A stretch of DNA of 64,000 nucleotides, from NCBI GenBank assembly GCA_964016885.1, contig OZ024743.1, positions 350,666,513 to 350,730,512 on the forward strand, read 5' to 3'. Below the pieces are notes generated by a model. It saw only the letters and a program-made list of their open reading frames with translations, ran no database searches and was not told the DNA's origin. The position numbers and the translations under genes are program-made. This stretch comes from Eledone cirrhosa (lineage: Eukaryota > Mollusca > Cephalopoda > Octopoda > Eledonidae). This document shows, one piece after another, positions 11,366 through 22,741 of this stretch; position 1 is the first letter of the stretch, and each line of letters starts with the position of its first letter.

Positions 11366-11880
11366 TAGTAGTAGTAGCTACTAGTAGTAGTAGTAGTAGT
11401 AGTAGTAGACGGCGGCGACTACTTGGTAGAGGCGTTAGAACGTCGAATAGAGTGCTTTGTGATATTCGTTCCTGCTTTCAGCTTTCTGAGTTCAAATCCC
11501 GCCGAGGTCAACTTTACCTTTCATCTGTTCAATTTCGATTAAAAAAATAAGTACCAGTCTAGCTCTTCTCTCTATCACTTTATCCTTCTCTGGAAGAAAT
11601 TTGCTGTGTTCAAACCTGGAGAAATGATGGGCTTCACCAAATTTTAAACTTTCCTCAAGGAACGCCGTATGTCAATATGGTGCCCCTACGACTTCATCCG
11701 GAGTTACGGATCTATACCAGTAGTAGTAGTAGTAGTAGTTGATAGTAGTAGTAGTAGTTAGTAGTAGTAGTAGTTGGTAGTAGTAGTAGTAGTAGTAGTA
11801 GCTGCTGCTGTTGTGGTGGTGGTGGTGGTTATAGCAGCAGTAGTAGCATCAGCTGTAGCAGTAACAGCGAGGACATCCGT
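11366..11880. repeat. (TAG)n arrays around a SINE relic
   Basis: (GTA/TAG)n blocks lie at 11366..11408 and 11722..11850. Between them 11411..11560 keeps the type I SINE phrases 'gagttcaaatcccgccgagg' and 'aataagtaccagt'. Confidence 0.8.
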
Positions 11881-12000
11881 AAATCTAATACTGTAATATG
11901 AAAGTAAACCCTTTTTAACGACGATATTTTTAGTTACTTCCCTTTAATTGAGCCTAACTAATGGATTACCTCCCTTACACTATAAATTTGTAAATATTCG

Positions 12001-12570
12001 AGTGGAGAGGGCTTATTAGACTTCTGTTCTAGAAATTCGATCCGAGATGTTAAAAGAAAATATTCTCTGGCTGACTCGTGTGTGGCGGGGATCCTAGATC
12101 TCTGGAAAGGCACCTAAGCAGTGGCAATCAGGGGTGACTATCCTGGTTTGTTAAGCCTTCCCTAAGTATCTGGTAAAGAGATGTAGGGCTATTGTCGAGT
12201 CTAAGTTAGCTGACGAACAGTATGGTTTTTGCCCCAGACGTAGGTCAACCGAACAAATAATCACAGTGCAGCAGATCTTTGAGAAATCGTGGGAGTATAA
12301 CCAAGAGGTATATTCCTCTCGAAAAGACACATGACCGTGTTCTACAAGACCTGTTGTGGAATATAGGATCGATGGACAGCTTCCTGTTGCCCTGATTTCT
12401 CTACATGTGTTCGGATAAATATGGCTGTGTCGAAACTATTCAATCTAGGTGTTGGCCTCTGCTAAGGGTCGTTACTCTCACCTCTCCTGTTTATAATCTT
12501 CATGGACAGGACTGACATGCTTAGGCTGGCGAGTGTAGGATAGTCGGCTGGAATAGTACTACTTAACTCA
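12001..12570 (+). pseudogene. I/Nimb-like LINE, EN end and RT remnant
   Basis: Forward frames read GLLDFCS (end of the endonuclease region, as at 39440), and then from about 12185 ESKLADEQYGFCPRRRSTEQIITVQ and FEKSWEYNQEVY, the opening RT motifs. Stops and frameshifts follow, and the YADD motif is not readable. The distance from the endonuclease phrase to the RT is far too short, so the middle of the element is deleted. The same family appears at 38440..39590 and 43745..44440. Confidence 0.7.
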
Positions 12571-12574
12571 TACC

Positions 12575-12800
12575 TACCTACATACATACCAGGGGCGAAT
12601 GGTCCGTGCATGCGTGAAAGAATCTTGAGTTGATCAATTGCGTCGATTGAAGCAAGCAGAATTTTGGCTGCTTACTAAAACGTATAGACACAAAAAAGAT
12701 AACACACACACACACAACAGCTTTGGGGCAAGCAGAATTTTGACTGCTTACTAAATCGTAGACACAAAAAAAGATAACACACACACACACACTAGATAAC
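12575..12800. repeat. Tandem duplication of about 80 bp with (CA)n
   Basis: Two copies of a unit holding 'gcagaattttgactgcttac', 'agacacaaaaaagataaca' and a (CA)n run lie at about 12650 and 12729. Confidence 0.8.
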
Positions 12801-12929
12801 ACTACATGCGGCTTTGGCCGGGAGGGTCATTTAGAGGGAATTGGGGGTGGGGGGTGTAAGGCTTCACAGCCCCACTTTCCGCCATAGTGATTGGACTGCA
12901 TGTCCTGCTTTCCAGGTTACCCTTTGCCA

Positions 12930-13091
12930 CTGATACATACATACATGGTGGCTGCCAACTCGTTTTCGAGTACGGCCACTACTTTATATCCATGTAGGAG
13001 AACTCCTACCGATGCACTGAACGAGTGTGACTTTTTAGTCCAGCCAGCGCCCTGTAAACTCTGGTACAAACACTACACTTGTGACAATTAT
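12930..13091 (+). repeat. CATA-bounded repeat, 5' part (copy 1)
   Basis: It starts 'catacatggtggctgccaac' and runs about 160 bases with near identity to 13170..13325, then stops at a (CATG/CATA)n tract. See the fuller copy at 13170. Confidence 0.85.
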
Positions 13092-13170
13092 TGACATACA
13101 TGCATACATACATACATGCATGCATGCATGCATGCATACATACATACATGCATACATACATACATACATA
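13092..13170. repeat. (CATA)n/(CATG)n microsatellite
   Basis: Mixed CATA and CATG units separate two repeat copies. Confidence 0.95.
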
Positions 13171-13780
13171 CATGGTGGCTGCCAACTCGTTTTCGAGTAC
13201 GGCCACTACTTTATATCCATGTAGGAGAACCCCTACCGATGCGCTGAACGAGTGTGACTTTTTGGTCCAGCCAGCGACTTGAAAACTCTGGTACAAACAC
13301 TACACTTGTGACAATTATCGACACATAGTGCTTTGCCTTTGGTACCATGTGACGATAAGTGCAGAGAGATCTCCAGATATAAAGCAATGCCTGTGCTGTG
13401 AAGCTTTTATAGTGAGCAAAGGCACTGCACAAATCCAGTCCCACTCTCTTAACCAAGATGATATTTACCAAAAAGAAGAACAAGTCAACATCATTGGATA
13501 CCATCAGGGTTGCAGGTGTTATATCAGAGTTTTCCTTCTCTTAGAATTCTGCCTTGACAAAGGCTAAGGGGTCATCTCTCCCAGTGATTTTGGATGGCCA
13601 TTGACTCTTAAGAGCTCCTTTGCCCTTCGACAGGTTTTGTTTTTAGTCCTGCAGGATGTCCAAAGTCACCCTCCTTACCAAGAAACCTTGGTGGGGTTGC
13701 CAGTTTAGTCGCCAACGACCCGACCATGAGACAGGTTGTACTGGGATACATGTTACCAGTAGCACCAAGTGGTGACCTGA
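13170..13780 (+). repeat. CATA-bounded repeat, full copy (copy 2)
   Basis: This repeat of about 610 bp begins after (CATA)n with 'tggtggctgccaactcg' and ends 'agtggtgacctga' directly before (CATA)n. Shared landmarks with copies at 14477 and 15037 are 'aatgcctgtg', 'cactctct', 'aacatcat', 'gttgccagtttagtc' and 'gacaggttgtactggg'. It has no supported coding frame, no tRNA-like head and no inverted ends. I cannot assign it to a class. Confidence 0.8.
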
Positions 13781-13828
13781 CATACATACATACATACATA
13801 CATACATACATACATACATACATACATA
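13781..13828. repeat. (CATA)n microsatellite
   Basis: Twelve near-perfect CATA units form the junction between the repeat and a 5'-truncated LINE. Confidence 0.95.
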
Positions 13829-14076
13829 CGATCAGATGTTGTTTACTCGAGAGAAGGCTACGTTGGTATGGACACGTGATGCGCATGAAAGTCGATAGCT
13901 GTATAACAAAGTGCAGGACAATAAAGATAGACGGTAGCCACGGAATAGGCAGACCTAGAAAAACCTGGGACGAGCTGATAAACTCCGACCTCACACACTT
14001 ACACCTCTCCAAGACAATGTCACTGGACCGAGACCTTTGGCGGTACTCAGTAATAGAGAAGACCCGCCTTACCTAA
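13829..14076 (+). pseudogene. C-terminal end of RTE-like LINE protein
   Basis: The frame reads CCLLERRLRWYGHVMRMK, then IDGSHGIGRPRKTWDELI and ends LWRYSVIEKTRLT before a stop. This is the conserved C-terminal tail of the family, the same as in 26771..27220. Only about 80 residues of the protein remain. Confidence 0.85.
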
Positions 14077-14468
14077 ATACATAGTAAAACCTACTACAGC
14101 CAGTAGGCATCTCTAACAAAATACACCCCGTCCCACCACCCCCACCCCATTCACACCACCCCCTTCTATGTAAAGTTATGTTGGTGCCACACCATCCAGG
14201 CCGAAACAAATGAGATCGTGTAGGTGTCACGACAAAAAACACACAGTCCACGCTGTAATGTGGCCATGTAGGCAACACGGTAAAAACCTCCCAGACCCAC
14301 ACTGTAAATGTGGTTGGTGTTAGGAAGGGCATCCAACTGTAGAAAACCTGCCAGACAGTCCTATGCGAGCAAGACAATCACTCTTGCCTCAAGTGGGAAT
14401 ACCCCCGTCCAAACCCATGCAAGCGTGGAACACGGACGTTAAACGTTGATGATGATGATGATGATGAT
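13829..14468 (+). mobile_element. RTE-like LINE, 5'-truncated 3' end
   Basis: The copy begins inside the coding region right after (CATA)n and runs through the stop codon and 3' UTR to a (GAT)n end. The 3' UTR holds 'ggttggtgttaggaagggca' and 'aacccatgcaagcgtgg'. It matches the reverse complement of 26381..27000. It splits two copies of the CATA-bounded repeat, so it probably inserted in the CATA tract. Confidence 0.9.
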
Positions 14469-14476
14469 ACATACAT

Positions 14477-14999
14477 GGTGGCTGAAAACTCTGCTAAGAG
14501 TATTGTAATTGCTTGTCAGATTACAGAAAATGGTGCACCTTTAGGCTACAGCCAGCCACACAAACCTGTAACATATCTGAACAAGCAATGCCTGTGATTT
14601 GAAGGTTTTTTAAGTGGGGAAAGGACTTGCACTCGACCAATCCTACTCTCTGAGCATCGAAAACACTACCCAAAAAGGTGAACTGGTCAACATCATCGGA
14701 TGTTTCCAAAGCCGCAGGTTTTTTCCAGAGTTTCCCTCTCTTAGAAAGGTGTGGTGACAACAACTAGGGGCCTTTCACTCCTAGGTAAAAAAAAAAAAAA
14801 AGTACTATTTGGATGGCCGTTGACTGCTGAGTTCCTCCGCTCTTTGCTGGGTCTTGTATTTCATCCCATAGAGTGTCCAAATATCAGCCTCTTCACTAAG
14901 GAAGCTTGGTGGGGTTGCCAGTTTAGTCACCAACGACCCGACCATGAGACAGGTTGTACTGGGTTACATGTTACCAGTAGCACTCGTGAGTGACCTGAT
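14477..14999 (+). repeat. CATA-bounded repeat (copy 3)
   Basis: It begins 'catggtggctg' and ends 'gagtgacctgata' before (CATA)n, like copy 2. Sequence identity is lower and a run of 15 A lies at about 14789. Confidence 0.8.
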
Positions 15000-15036
15000 A
15001 TACATACATACATACTACATACATATATACATGATG

Positions 15037-15330
15037 GCTGCCCCCTCACTATCAAGTATGGCCATTGCATGATAGAACATTATTAATAATTATCAATTAA
15101 TGCTATCCTGCAATGCCAGTGCGTGAAGATTCTTTTTAAAGTGAGGAAAGACTGGTCACCGAGCCAATCCCACTCTCTGAGCTACAGTAGCTATAACCCG
15201 AAAAGAAGAAACGATCAACATCATCAGTAACTACTGAGCTGCATGATTTATGTCTGAGTTATCCCAGTTTCCTGAGTTGCCTTCTCCTAGAAGAATGTCC
15301 TGACAAAGGCTAGGGGTCCTTCACTCCCAG
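15037..15330 (+). repeat. CATA-bounded repeat, shortened (copy 4)
   Basis: It begins 'atgatggctgcc', keeps the middle landmarks and stops at 'ggtccttcactcccag' before CATA units. The second half seen in copies 2 and 3 is missing. Confidence 0.75.
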
Positions 15331-15349
15331 ACATACATGCATGCATACA

Positions 15350-17440
15350 TTCATACATACATAGGAAGAGCAGAAGGAACCACGAGGGAGGCTGGCATAG
15401 TATTTGCTGTTAAGAATCCTCTAGTTTCTAAGCTGGAAGAGCTTCCATGTGGATTAACTGATTGCCTTATGTCAATGAGAATTCCATTATCCAAGAACAG
15501 GTTTGTCACCCTAGTGAGTGTATACACTCCAACCATGTGTTCCTCTGAGATGTAAAACTCTATTTTTGTCTTTCACTGAAGGAACTTGGCTGTATGATAC
15601 CTCAGGCTAACAAAGTTGTCATTCTGTGTGACTTCAATGTTAGAATTTGCAAGGACTATGGAACCTGAAACCTGGGATGTGGTCCAAAAACATGAAATCA
15701 GAAGGTAAAATAGCAATGGTTTGCTGTTGCTACAAATATATCAGGAGTTGGATCTGTGCATACTAAACACTCTGTTTCAACAAAGATAAATACAAAACAA
15801 ACTGGATGCATTCAGGCTCAAAGGTGTGGCACATGATTGATTATGTTTTTGTATATAAGTGTGATGTTTGGGATGTGTGCAGTGACTGGGTTGTGCATGG
15901 AGCTGAATATTAGACTGATCATTGTCTGGTTTGTGCAAAGGTGAAGTTTGCTGTGAAAGTGAAGATTAGTGTTCATGGTGTAACCATACCAAAGAAAGTA
16001 AATGTGGCTTGTTTACAAAATGAAGTCATTAAGGAAGAGTTTGTAAAGAGAATGGACAATATTCAATGTGATAAAACATGGAAAGTCTTTAAAAGTCTGT
16101 GTAAGAAGTCTACAAGGATGTTCTGGGTTTAGTGGAAAGAAACATCAAGACTTGTTTGATGAAAATACAAAGAGGTTCAGATGCTATTAAATAAAAAGAA
16201 CATTGCTAATGAAAGTGCTCACTAGTGGACCAGAAATGAGGAAAAATGAAGACTAGCTCAAGGAGGTGAAGTGTAAGGTGCAGCATAGGCTTCATAGCAT
16301 GCAACGTAAGTCATGGAAGAATAAAGCAGAAGATATTCAGTCAGTCCCTGATTCCAACAATACAAAGTTCCTGTATAATTTGTTGGGGGAAGTGTATGGG
16401 ATGTCATTCTCTCCAGTTGCACTTCTTTGTGCTCAAGAGGGCAAAACCCTTTTTAGGGATCCAAAAGATATTTTTGTCAGGTGGTGCGAACACTTTGACT
16501 GACTTTTGAATATGCCTTCTGAGGCTGATGACGAGTTTGTCCACACCATTCTATGCAAACCCACCAAAGATGTAATGGCAGAAACTCCTTCTCTAGAGGA
16601 AGTCCAAACTGCTATGAAAAAACTGAATAGTGTTAAGTCACCTGGGATGGGTGGTCTCTGTGCTGAAATATTCAAATGTGGAAGTGAAAAACTACTTCAT
16701 CTAACTACCTTAATCCAAAAGACTTGGGTTGAGGAAAGTATCCTGCATGGCTAGAAAAATGCACTGATGGTGGTTCTCTGTAAAGATAAAGGTAGAAGGA
16801 ATGACTATAGCAATTGCCATAGGATATCCCTTCTTTTTGTTGTAGGTAAGGTCTTATGTAGGATCATACTGGCCAGGCTCCTCGACAACATCACTACGAA
16901 ATCCTTCCTGAATCATTGTGTTATTTCAGTGGACAACATACATGATCTTTACATTGAGACAATTACAGGAGAAATTCATTGAGCAGAAGATATATCCATA
17001 TCAGATGTTTGTTGATCTAACAAAGGTTTTTGATAGTGAATAAAATTTCTCTGTGGAAGATTCTGAAGAAACTCAGGTGTCCTGATAAATTTGTCTCTGT
17101 GCTGAAAAGCTTTCATGATGGATTGAAGGCAAGTATCAATGTGGGTGGTAAGCTCTCTGATCCCATTGTGATGAAAAATAATGTTAAGCAAGGGGACATT
17201 CCAGCATCAACTCTGTTTGCTGTGGTTTTCTTGTTGGCCTTTGAAGGTTGCTCACATGGGGTTTACCTTAGATGTTGAACAGATAAAATGTTCAATTGCA
17301 GAAGGCTTGTTACCAGAACGAAGCTACTTACATTACTAATACTTGAATTCCTGTATGCTGATGATTGTGATCTTGTTGCTCACACCAAGAGTGACTTGCA
17401 ACATCTTATGAACTCTTTCTCAAAGCTGTGATGTCAGAGG
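15350..17440 (+). mobile_element. APE-type LINE (jockey/I-like), EN to RT, degenerate
   Basis: The copy starts within the endonuclease after CATA units and stops inside the RT at about 17440, where an R2-like LINE begins. Endonuclease phrases are AGIVFAVKNPLVSKLEELP and VSVYTP (15390..15530) and a LIGDFN-like but broken stretch near 15625. RT phrases are KSPGMGGLCAEIFK (about 16640), the YSNCHRISLLFVVGKVLCRI region (16806..16870), NVKQGDIPASTLFAVVF (17182..17232) and LYADDCDLVAH (17352..17385). It is the same family as 1412..3425 and overlaps it in the RT. Confidence 0.8.
16506..17440 (+). pseudogene. RT of APE-type LINE
   Basis: The catalytic YADD is still readable at about 17355, but the FVDLTKAFD motif is broken near 17010..17035 (it reads FVDLTKVFDS before a stop). 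At least four frameshifts or stops split the frame. It would have encoded the reverse transcriptase, and is dead. Confidence 0.8.
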
Positions 17441-17451
17441 TGCGACAACTT

Positions 17452-19146
17452 AGAAGGAATATGGCTAGTCTGGCTGGACTACTGGAAAGCTTTCGATTCT
17501 GTTCCCCACTCTTGGATGATAGAGGCCCTCTAACTTGCTAAAGTCCCAGATATTATTATCAAAGCTGTCTTCTTCTTGGGCTACTATCCTAAAGTTAAAG
17601 ACAGAGAAGGAGGGCTGTATTTTCACTGATAAAATAGAATATCACAAGGGGACAATATTTCAAGGAGACAGTCTCTCTGTGATACTATTTATCCTGTCAT
17701 TAAACCCCTTGTCCTTTCTGCTCAAGAAATGTGAAAGATACATCATTGGCTCACAGGAGGACAGAAATACAAACCTAACATTGATCTGATGATCTGAAAT
17801 TCTATGCCAAGAACATGGATGGGATGAAGAAAAATCTTGACCTGGTTACAACATTCTCAAAGAATTTTAGGAATGGAGTTTGGCCAAGATAAATGCTCAT
17901 ATATGACTGTAAAGCAGGGACAAACAACAACCCAATCTAGCAACATTGTCATCAATGGCTTAACTGTTTCACCGATATCTGATGAGGACTGCTACAGATA
18001 CCTGGGGATAGATGAGAACATATCCTATAATGGTATCTGTAATAAGGAACACGTAACCAGGGAATATTACACCCGATTAAGAAAAAAATATGGTCACTTC
18101 CACATCAACAGTGACATAGACCACCTCTACTTGAAACATAAGGAGGGAGGCAGAGGCCTAACATCAGTCCATACAGCATTTGAATGTCGCATCATATCCC
18201 TCCGACATCTACGAACCTCGAAGTGTAGGAGCCTGTCTCTCGAGCAAGTATATCTGCATGAAACAGATAAGATCATGAGAGTTGGGAAGGAACTCCTTGA
18301 AAGATATTTCCTGTGTGATAATCAAAATCTCACACCCAGGGAAGTTTCTCAGCAGTATCGCAGTGAATCCATGGATGAAAAACTGCATGCTTATCAGCAA
18401 AAAATCATGCATGGTTATGTTGCCAGGAAGCTCCAGAGTGAGAGTAATATAGATAAGGAAAGTAGTCTATCTTGGACCAACAACCGCTATATTGGCTCCC
18501 ACTTTGAAGAATACGCTTTTGCAATCCAAGAACAGGAAATCAACACAAAATACCTGTTTCACAAAAGAGATAGGAATGCAGGCAAAACACCTAGATGTGA
18601 CAACAAGTGCAGACTCTGCAGAATTAACATCGAAGATGTCACCCATGTCATAAGCAGCTGTCCAAAGATGTCATTGTGCTACCTATGAGACATGATGTAG
18701 TGGCCAAAACACTGTACAATGCAATCCGTAGAAAAGATAGCCCCAATAATAAACACATTAAAAGCTACAGAAATGTGGAAGACATCCATATATACATAAT
18801 ATGAAAGAGTACTGGTGGAATGTTCCAGTAAAAACCCCAATAAAATGCAGGCATAACAGACAGGATATAATGATATGGGACAGGGAAAAGAAGGCGTGCA
18901 GAGTAGTGTAAGTTAGCTGCCCAGCAGATGCCAATATAATATCAAAGATTAGCGAAAAGGAGAATATCTATGCAGAACTAATGAAAAATCTGCAGATACT
19001 CCACCCTGATTATACCTTCAGATTTATGTCTGTGATTATTGGGGCATTGGGATATGTTAGTAACTGCCTCGATACAAATCTTGAGAAGCTGGGCTTCACA
19101 GAAACAGAAAGAACACAACTAGTTAGGAAATTACAAGTACAATATG
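17452..19146 (+). mobile_element. R2-like LINE, RT to C-terminal domain, degenerate
   Basis: It begins abruptly with an RT phrase DYWKAFDSVPHSWM (about 17475..17520), then GDSLSVILFILSLNPLSFLL (17659..17720) and LGIDENISYNG (18004..18036). The long frame 17837..18688 ends with a CCHC knuckle, C-x2-C-x8-H-x4-C, in CRLCRINIEDVTHVISSC. The last piece (18981..19169) reads IIGALGYVSN and LEKLGFTETER, which I know from the nuclease end of R2-like proteins. Compared with the family as I remember it, the span between REYYTRLRK and HINSDIDHLYL is too short, so an internal deletion is likely. Confidence 0.7.
17837..18688 (+). pseudogene. R2-like LINE protein, thumb to zinc knuckle
   Basis: This is a 283-codon open piece, the best preserved of the element. 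It spans the end of the RT, a basic central region and the CCHC knuckle at residues about 260..277. A frameshift follows directly after the knuckle (SCPKMSLCYL, then stop), and the nuclease-like end continues in other frames. It is not an independent gene. Confidence 0.75.
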
Positions 19147-19147
19147 G

Positions 19148-19487
19148 AGGCACATGGCTTAGTGGTTAGAGCATTGGCCTTGCAATTGAAAGGTTGTGAG
19201 TTCAATTCTCAGACAGGGTGATGTGTTGTTTCCTTGAGCAAGACACTTTATTTCACATTGCTCCAGTTTACTCAGCTGTAGAAATGAGATGATAGGGACT
19301 GGGGTCCCTATCATTCCACTGCAAAGTGGTCGTGGAGGTGTCACGGCAAAAAAGCACCCAGCACTCACTGTAAATGAGGTTGGTGTTAGGAAGGGCATCC
19401 AGCTGTAGAAATCAAGCCAGAATCAGTTCCCGTCCCACCCTTGCAAGCAGGGAAAAGCGGACGTAAAATGAAATGATGATGATGATG
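19148..19487 (+). mobile_element. tRNA-derived SINE, type II, with RTE-like tail
   Basis: The head 'cacatggcttagtggttaga' and B-box-like 'gagttcaattctcag' are tRNA-like. The 3' half carries 'ggttggtgttaggaagggca', which is the same as in the RTE-like LINE 3' UTR at 14308, and ends in (ATG)n. The SINE interrupts or abuts the end of the R2-like LINE. Confidence 0.9.
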
Positions 19488-19489
19488 AA

Positions 19490-20920
19490 TCCATTAATGG
19501 AACAGTAAAAATATGTAAAACATTCCAAAAATGTTGCATCTAATAGCTGCATATACACATGTACAGATACAAAGTGTATGCACATGCATACAACTCAAAA
19601 CATCCACATCCACACATACAATAACATCCATACCTGCACACACCTGCATGCATGCAGACATACATAAATATCTACCTAGTTGATGTTGTGTAAATTCCAA
19701 TGTGAGAGTCTTGTAACTATGTTAGAAACTGACTCTCTCTATTGGTAAACATTTTTGGAATTATAAAGCTAGAAGGACGAACATACATACATACATACGT
19801 GCATGCCATTGAATGTGGACCGTTTACATGCTCACTGAATTTATTAAAAATAACATCCACATCATAGTAATTAATTTTCTTTCTTCAGATTTTAAATATT
19901 TTAATAATTTATGTAAATAAAATCTTTTAGAAATGGAACTATGCAATGATCAAAGTAGTAAAACCAATTCTATGTACATAAATTGGAGGAGAAAATGTTC
20001 ATCATTACAATAAAGCAACATTTTAACAGTATTTCTTTTAAACTTGTTCTTGTGCCTAATGAAAGAAGTTAGTTTTTCAATCACCCTCCACACTTTCTAC
20101 ACCACTATATACAGTTTGGAGGTCATAACTGAACCTTGAAACCTAAGGTAGTGATATACATGTTACATGTGTGGACAAAAATAAACTATGAATCTCTTGC
20201 ACTAGATTGAGCACCTTTTCCCTTCTTCATTATTCCTATCATGAATATTTTTGCTGCATACACACACACACACTCACTCACACTCACACACGCACACCCA
20301 CATATAAATATTGATGATGATACACTCATGGCATTGCTGTGAATGATAACAAGGTAAACATGCTGCAATAAATTAGCACCCTCACAAGCATCATCTGATA
20401 CTTCAGTAAGGCAGGCTGTGAACAATGATAAAAATTTCATTGCCAGCAGCCCAGGTCCTCCAAATATCTTAAATGCTAGAGGTTGAAAAAATGTAGTTTA
20501 CTTATAACTCATAGTATTCCATTCAGCTACAAATTAAGTGAAATCCCACCTTTGCCACAGTATCCAGGATGTGAGAAGGAGCTAAAGAGTTGCTGTCAAG
20601 TTGTACTGGGAAAGTGGCTTGCTTTGAAACTGTAGTAATTACATTATCGATAAGTAATTTTAACCATTAAAAAAATCATAGTGAAACTGTGTCAGGGAAG
20701 AGATTGCAAAGAAGGCAAATATAACAATATTTCTGTGTTTTTTGAATGGCTAAAATTTTCACAATGTACAAGGGTAAGTCTTACCCTCATAATTGCTATC
20801 TGTCTATTGTCTTACATAAAGTGTTCCATTCTGAAATTGTTTTAAACAAATAATGTTATGCAAATTAAACATATTTTAATATTTTTTCCTAGAAATTATT
20901 GGTTTCTCAATTAAACAGGT
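19490..20920. other. Intergenic, nothing recognised except CA repeats
   Basis: Mixed (CA)n lies at 20262..20300, and CATA runs near 19785. The minus frames 19494..19700 and 20186..20440 are low in motif content and are not called. Confidence 0.5.
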
Positions 20921-20924
20921 GGTA

Positions 20925-21180
20925 AATTGGTAGAGTTATTAGAGTGGTGGATCAAATTCCTTGGTTTTTATTCCAGGTCTCTGACTTCTGAGCTCAAATC
21001 CTGCTGAGGTCAACTTTGCTTTTCATTGTTTTTGAACCAATACATAAAAATAATCCCAGGGCAGTGAATTGACAGAATTGTTAGTGTTGAACAAGGTGCC
21101 TTGTAGTATTTGTATATCCTAAATTAAAATTGCCATCTCCTGTCATTGGATAAGTGATGATGCGTCTGCAAGAAGTTGAA
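20925..21180 (+). mobile_element. Two decayed type I SINE relics
   Basis: The first keeps 'gagctcaaatcctgctgagg' and 'tttgcttttcat'. The second starts 'gggcagtgaattgacagaat' at about 21058. Both are strongly diverged. Confidence 0.6.
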
Positions 21181-21469
21181 ACCAATGGATAGTATCAGCT
21201 TCTTTCCTTTCCTAACATGCAAAATGTCACATATCTACAGGGTTAGGTGAGATTGAAGTTGGTCTCAAGGTAATTGGTGTCATAGAAGAATTTGGTTCAT
21301 GACTGTGCAATGAAAAGTTTGCTTCACAACAGTGTGGGTTCAAATCCCATTTCTACTAGGGCCCCAGGTGACAAATGCTTTGTGAGTGAATTTGGTATAT
21401 GAAACGTTTGAGAAAACCTGTCGAGTGTGTGTCATTTATTGCATGCATCTTCATTGTGACATCATTTAA

Positions 21470-21913
21470 CCTTTTAGCATTTACTCTATATATACGATTA
21501 TATAAGTAAAGCCATGTGGCTGAGTGGTAAGAGAATTGGATTCACAATCGTGAGGTTGTGAGTTTGATTCCAGTACCGGGCAATGTGTTATGTCCTTGAA
21601 CAAGACACTTTATTTCATGTTGCTCCTTCTACCTGGAGTTGTGACCAATAGATAGTATTAGCAATTGGAAAGACCAATGGAAACATTGTTTCCTCAGTCC
21701 AATTTGGCAAAAGTCGATCGACTGTCGATACTATTATATTTTCATAGTAAAGGCTTTGTCTCACATAATTATCTCACATAATACCGAATCTATGAGATTT
21801 TGATATTTATTTTGAGTACCTTAACATCAGTATAAGCAGCCAGTTATGACCGGTTTGAACAGAAAGAGATGAGAGAATTCCAGCTGGATATGGCCAATTT
21901 AAATACTAAAGGG
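21470..21913. mobile_element. piggyBac-like MITE (copy 2) split by a SINE
   Basis: The left end CCTTTTAGCATTTA and right end TAAATACTAAAGGG are flanked by TTAA at 21466..21469 and 21914..21917. The inside is inverted relative to copy 1 and is interrupted by a type II SINE near its left end. Confidence 0.85.
21507..21722 (+). mobile_element. Type II SINE nested in the MITE
   Basis: It has the head 'catgtggctgagtggtaaga', the B-box-like 'gagtttgattccag', 'cttgaacaagacactttatt' and 'agaccaatggaaacattg'. The MITE sequence resumes with 'tattatattttcatagtaaa'. This gives the order of events: MITE first, SINE later. Confidence 0.85.
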
Positions 21914-22012
21914 TTAAAGCGAGTGGCAACATTTTCTTTTCCTGCATAAAAAATATGTTCTGCAGCAAAGCAATTTGATGAACATCAGCAATATATATGT
22001 GATACTTAAAAA

Positions 22013-22133
22013 ATAATAAAATCTGGGTTGACATCAGAAAGAGTGTCTAGCCGTAAAAAAATGCCTCAAAATATCTTATCCAACCCATGCTAGCATGGAA
22101 AAAAATGGATGCAATGGTGATGATGATGACAGT
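22013..22133 (+). mobile_element. 3' tail of RTE-like LINE or SINE
   Basis: It shows 'ggttgacatcagaaagagtg', 'caacccatgctagcatgg' and a (GATGAT) end, in the order of the RTE tail. Confidence 0.7.
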
Positions 22134-22141
22134 AGTAATGA

Positions 22142-22735
22142 TAATGACAATAATGAGAGCTAAAAGTGTATGGTAAGCTTAAGTCATTAGTAGAAATTTA
22201 AATAATTTATAAAAAAATTTCTTTTCTTTTTAAATCCCAATTTTCTTTTCTTTTTGGTAAAGTAAAATATTCAAAATTTAATTTACTAATTAGTTATTTA
22301 AAGTAATCTCTTACTAAAGATTTTTTTCTTTCATTATATTACCTTGGACTTTTCTTTATATTATCTTGGACTTTTCTTCAGTTATTAATTAATATTAAAG
22401 GGTCAAAGTGTGTGTGAGTAGGTGGAGGGTCCCTATGTGATAATACTTTTCAGCTTTTCACACTACTATTCCTATACAGTCACAAATAATCCCCAAGATT
22501 AGTTTCAAAGATAAACCAACTAGAATATTTATTATCAGATTTCAATAAATCCTAATATAAAATCAAGTTTACAGCAAGGATTTGTTCCAGGGATTAGAAA
22601 AAAAACTGTTGTTTATTTATAGATTTTGAAATATATTTTATACACATTTATTTCAGTTTATATAAAAATTACTGAGTATATTTTATATTTTTAACTGCTT
22701 TCTCTCTGTCGCAAACTCATAACTATTTAGAGTTG
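22142..22735. other. AT-rich, nothing recognised
   Basis: T-rich and A-rich runs only. The phrase 'accttggacttttctttata' is partly repeated at about 22340 and 22362. Confidence 0.5.
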
Positions 22736-22741
22736 CTTTAA

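Noticed and set aside
8105..21722. tRNA-like heads of SINEs as true tRNA genes
   Set aside because: The B-box-like strings are present but no complete cloverleaf or anticodon arm can be drawn, and the pieces continue into SINE bodies.
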